A stretch of DNA of 15,300 nt from an uncultured Lachnospiraceae bacterium (GTDB lineage: Bacteria; Bacillota; Clostridia; Lachnospirales; Lachnospiraceae). The position numbers and the translations under genes were made by a program. Each line of letters opens with the position of its first letter. Position 1 is the stretch's first letter. This document shows, in pieces, positions 15,127 through 15,300 of the stretch. The notes under the pieces are model-generated. The model was not told the DNA's origin and did no database searches. It was given only the letters and a program-made list of their open reading frames with translations. The stretch is from the NCBI GenBank assembly GCA_934432595.1, contig CAKRYR010000033.1:1-15300 (forward strand), written 5' to 3'.

Positions 15127-15238
15127 ATTAGGCATTAATGCAAAAATGTATCAAGGTATTCCAGGTAAAATTGCGCCTAAATCCTCTGCTGAGATATTGT
15201 ATCAATATATTAGTAAACATATCGATAGTGTAAAGTAG
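15095..15238 (+). pseudogene. dpaA: Dipicolinate synthase subunit A, 3' part of the split gene
   Basis: Reading CCA from 15095 gives P-GGVDYDYAKELG, then MYQGIPGKIAPKSSAEIL, ending HIDSVK and TAG at 15236-15238. This is the normal C-terminal end of DpaA (S-x-PGG-D and GxPGxxAPK are family landmarks). It has no start codon or ribosome site and cannot be expressed separately. Fused to codons 1-230 at 10986-11675 it makes a 277-residue protein with no frameshift or internal stop, which argues that selection still maintains it. It is typed as a pseudogene only because the schema lacks a split-gene class; a developmentally reassembled gene is the better description. A dpaB start is not seen in the 62 nt that remain. 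Confidence 0.93.
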
Positions 15239-15252
15239 TTTATGAAAACTTT

Positions 15253-15270
15253 AGCCGAAAAAAATCGGCT
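15253..15270 (+). terminator. Stem-loop just after dpaA
   Basis: AGCCGA, six A, TCGGCT: a perfect 6-bp stem 15 nt after the dpaA stop. No U-tract follows in the window, so termination is uncertain. Confidence 0.35.
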
Positions 15271-15300
15271 CAATTGAACCTTGAAAATTGCAGATATTTG

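Noticed and set aside
15095..15238. A degenerate, dead dpaA fragment.
   Set aside because: The fragment has no stop, frameshift or lost motif, and joins seamlessly to the 5' part, which is not expected of decay.
15242..15277. Short ORF after dpaA as the start of dpaB.
   Set aside because: It runs for only 11 codons before a TGA, has no ribosome site and does not resemble a flavoprotein-like DpaB start.
1..15300. CRISPR arrays, tRNA or rRNA genes.
   Set aside because: I saw no regularly spaced repeats and no tRNA or rRNA landmark sequences on either strand.

Overview
The window is about 30% G+C with strong Shine-Dalgarno sequences and UUG/GUG/AUG starts. It carries a sporulation gene (dipicolinate synthase subunit A), class B sortases, a 7TM sensor next to a histidine kinase, and an archaeal-type glycogen debranching enzyme. 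Together these point to an endospore-forming member of the Clostridia, probably near Lachnospirales. The species cannot be named from the sequence.

Layout. 1-236: AT-rich, no gene. 237-3881 (minus): a three-gene signalling operon of a 7TM sensor with a degenerate kinase end, a histidine kinase and a NarL/LuxR-type response regulator, with a dyad upstream. 4192-5241 (minus): a tail-anchored zinc-ribbon protein with its own promoter. 5655-6173 (plus): a cyclophilin. 6174-6685: no gene, but a 236-bp MITE-like inverted repeat with a highly foldable core. 6686-10665 (minus): debranching enzyme, then sortase B, then a second sortase B with a Pro/Thr-rich tail.

The main finding is at 10986-15238. 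The gene for dipicolinate synthase subunit A (dpaA/spoVFA) is split. Codons 1-230 lie at 10986-11675, and the last 46 codons plus the end of the junction codon lie at 15095-15238 on the same strand. Between them is a 3,419-bp element with, all on the minus strand, a transaldolase gene, a 57-codon small ORF, a 434-aa large serine recombinase with a zinc ribbon, and a 299-aa recombinase without one. Joining the first CC of the left CCCC run (11676-11677) to the last CC of the right run (15095-15096) restores the frame exactly (S-I-P-G-G-V-D) and gives a 277-aa protein. The inferred attP then shows in-register dyad symmetry around that CC. This is the architecture of a sporulation intervening element, like skin in sigK. 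It predicts that excision in the mother cell switches on dipicolinic acid synthesis.

Odd points about the element: it carries a central-metabolism gene with its own housekeeping promoter; a strong terminator sits about 10 nt before the small ORF/recombinase genes; and the stop codon of the terminal recombinase is supplied by host dpaA DNA, so excision changes its C-terminus.
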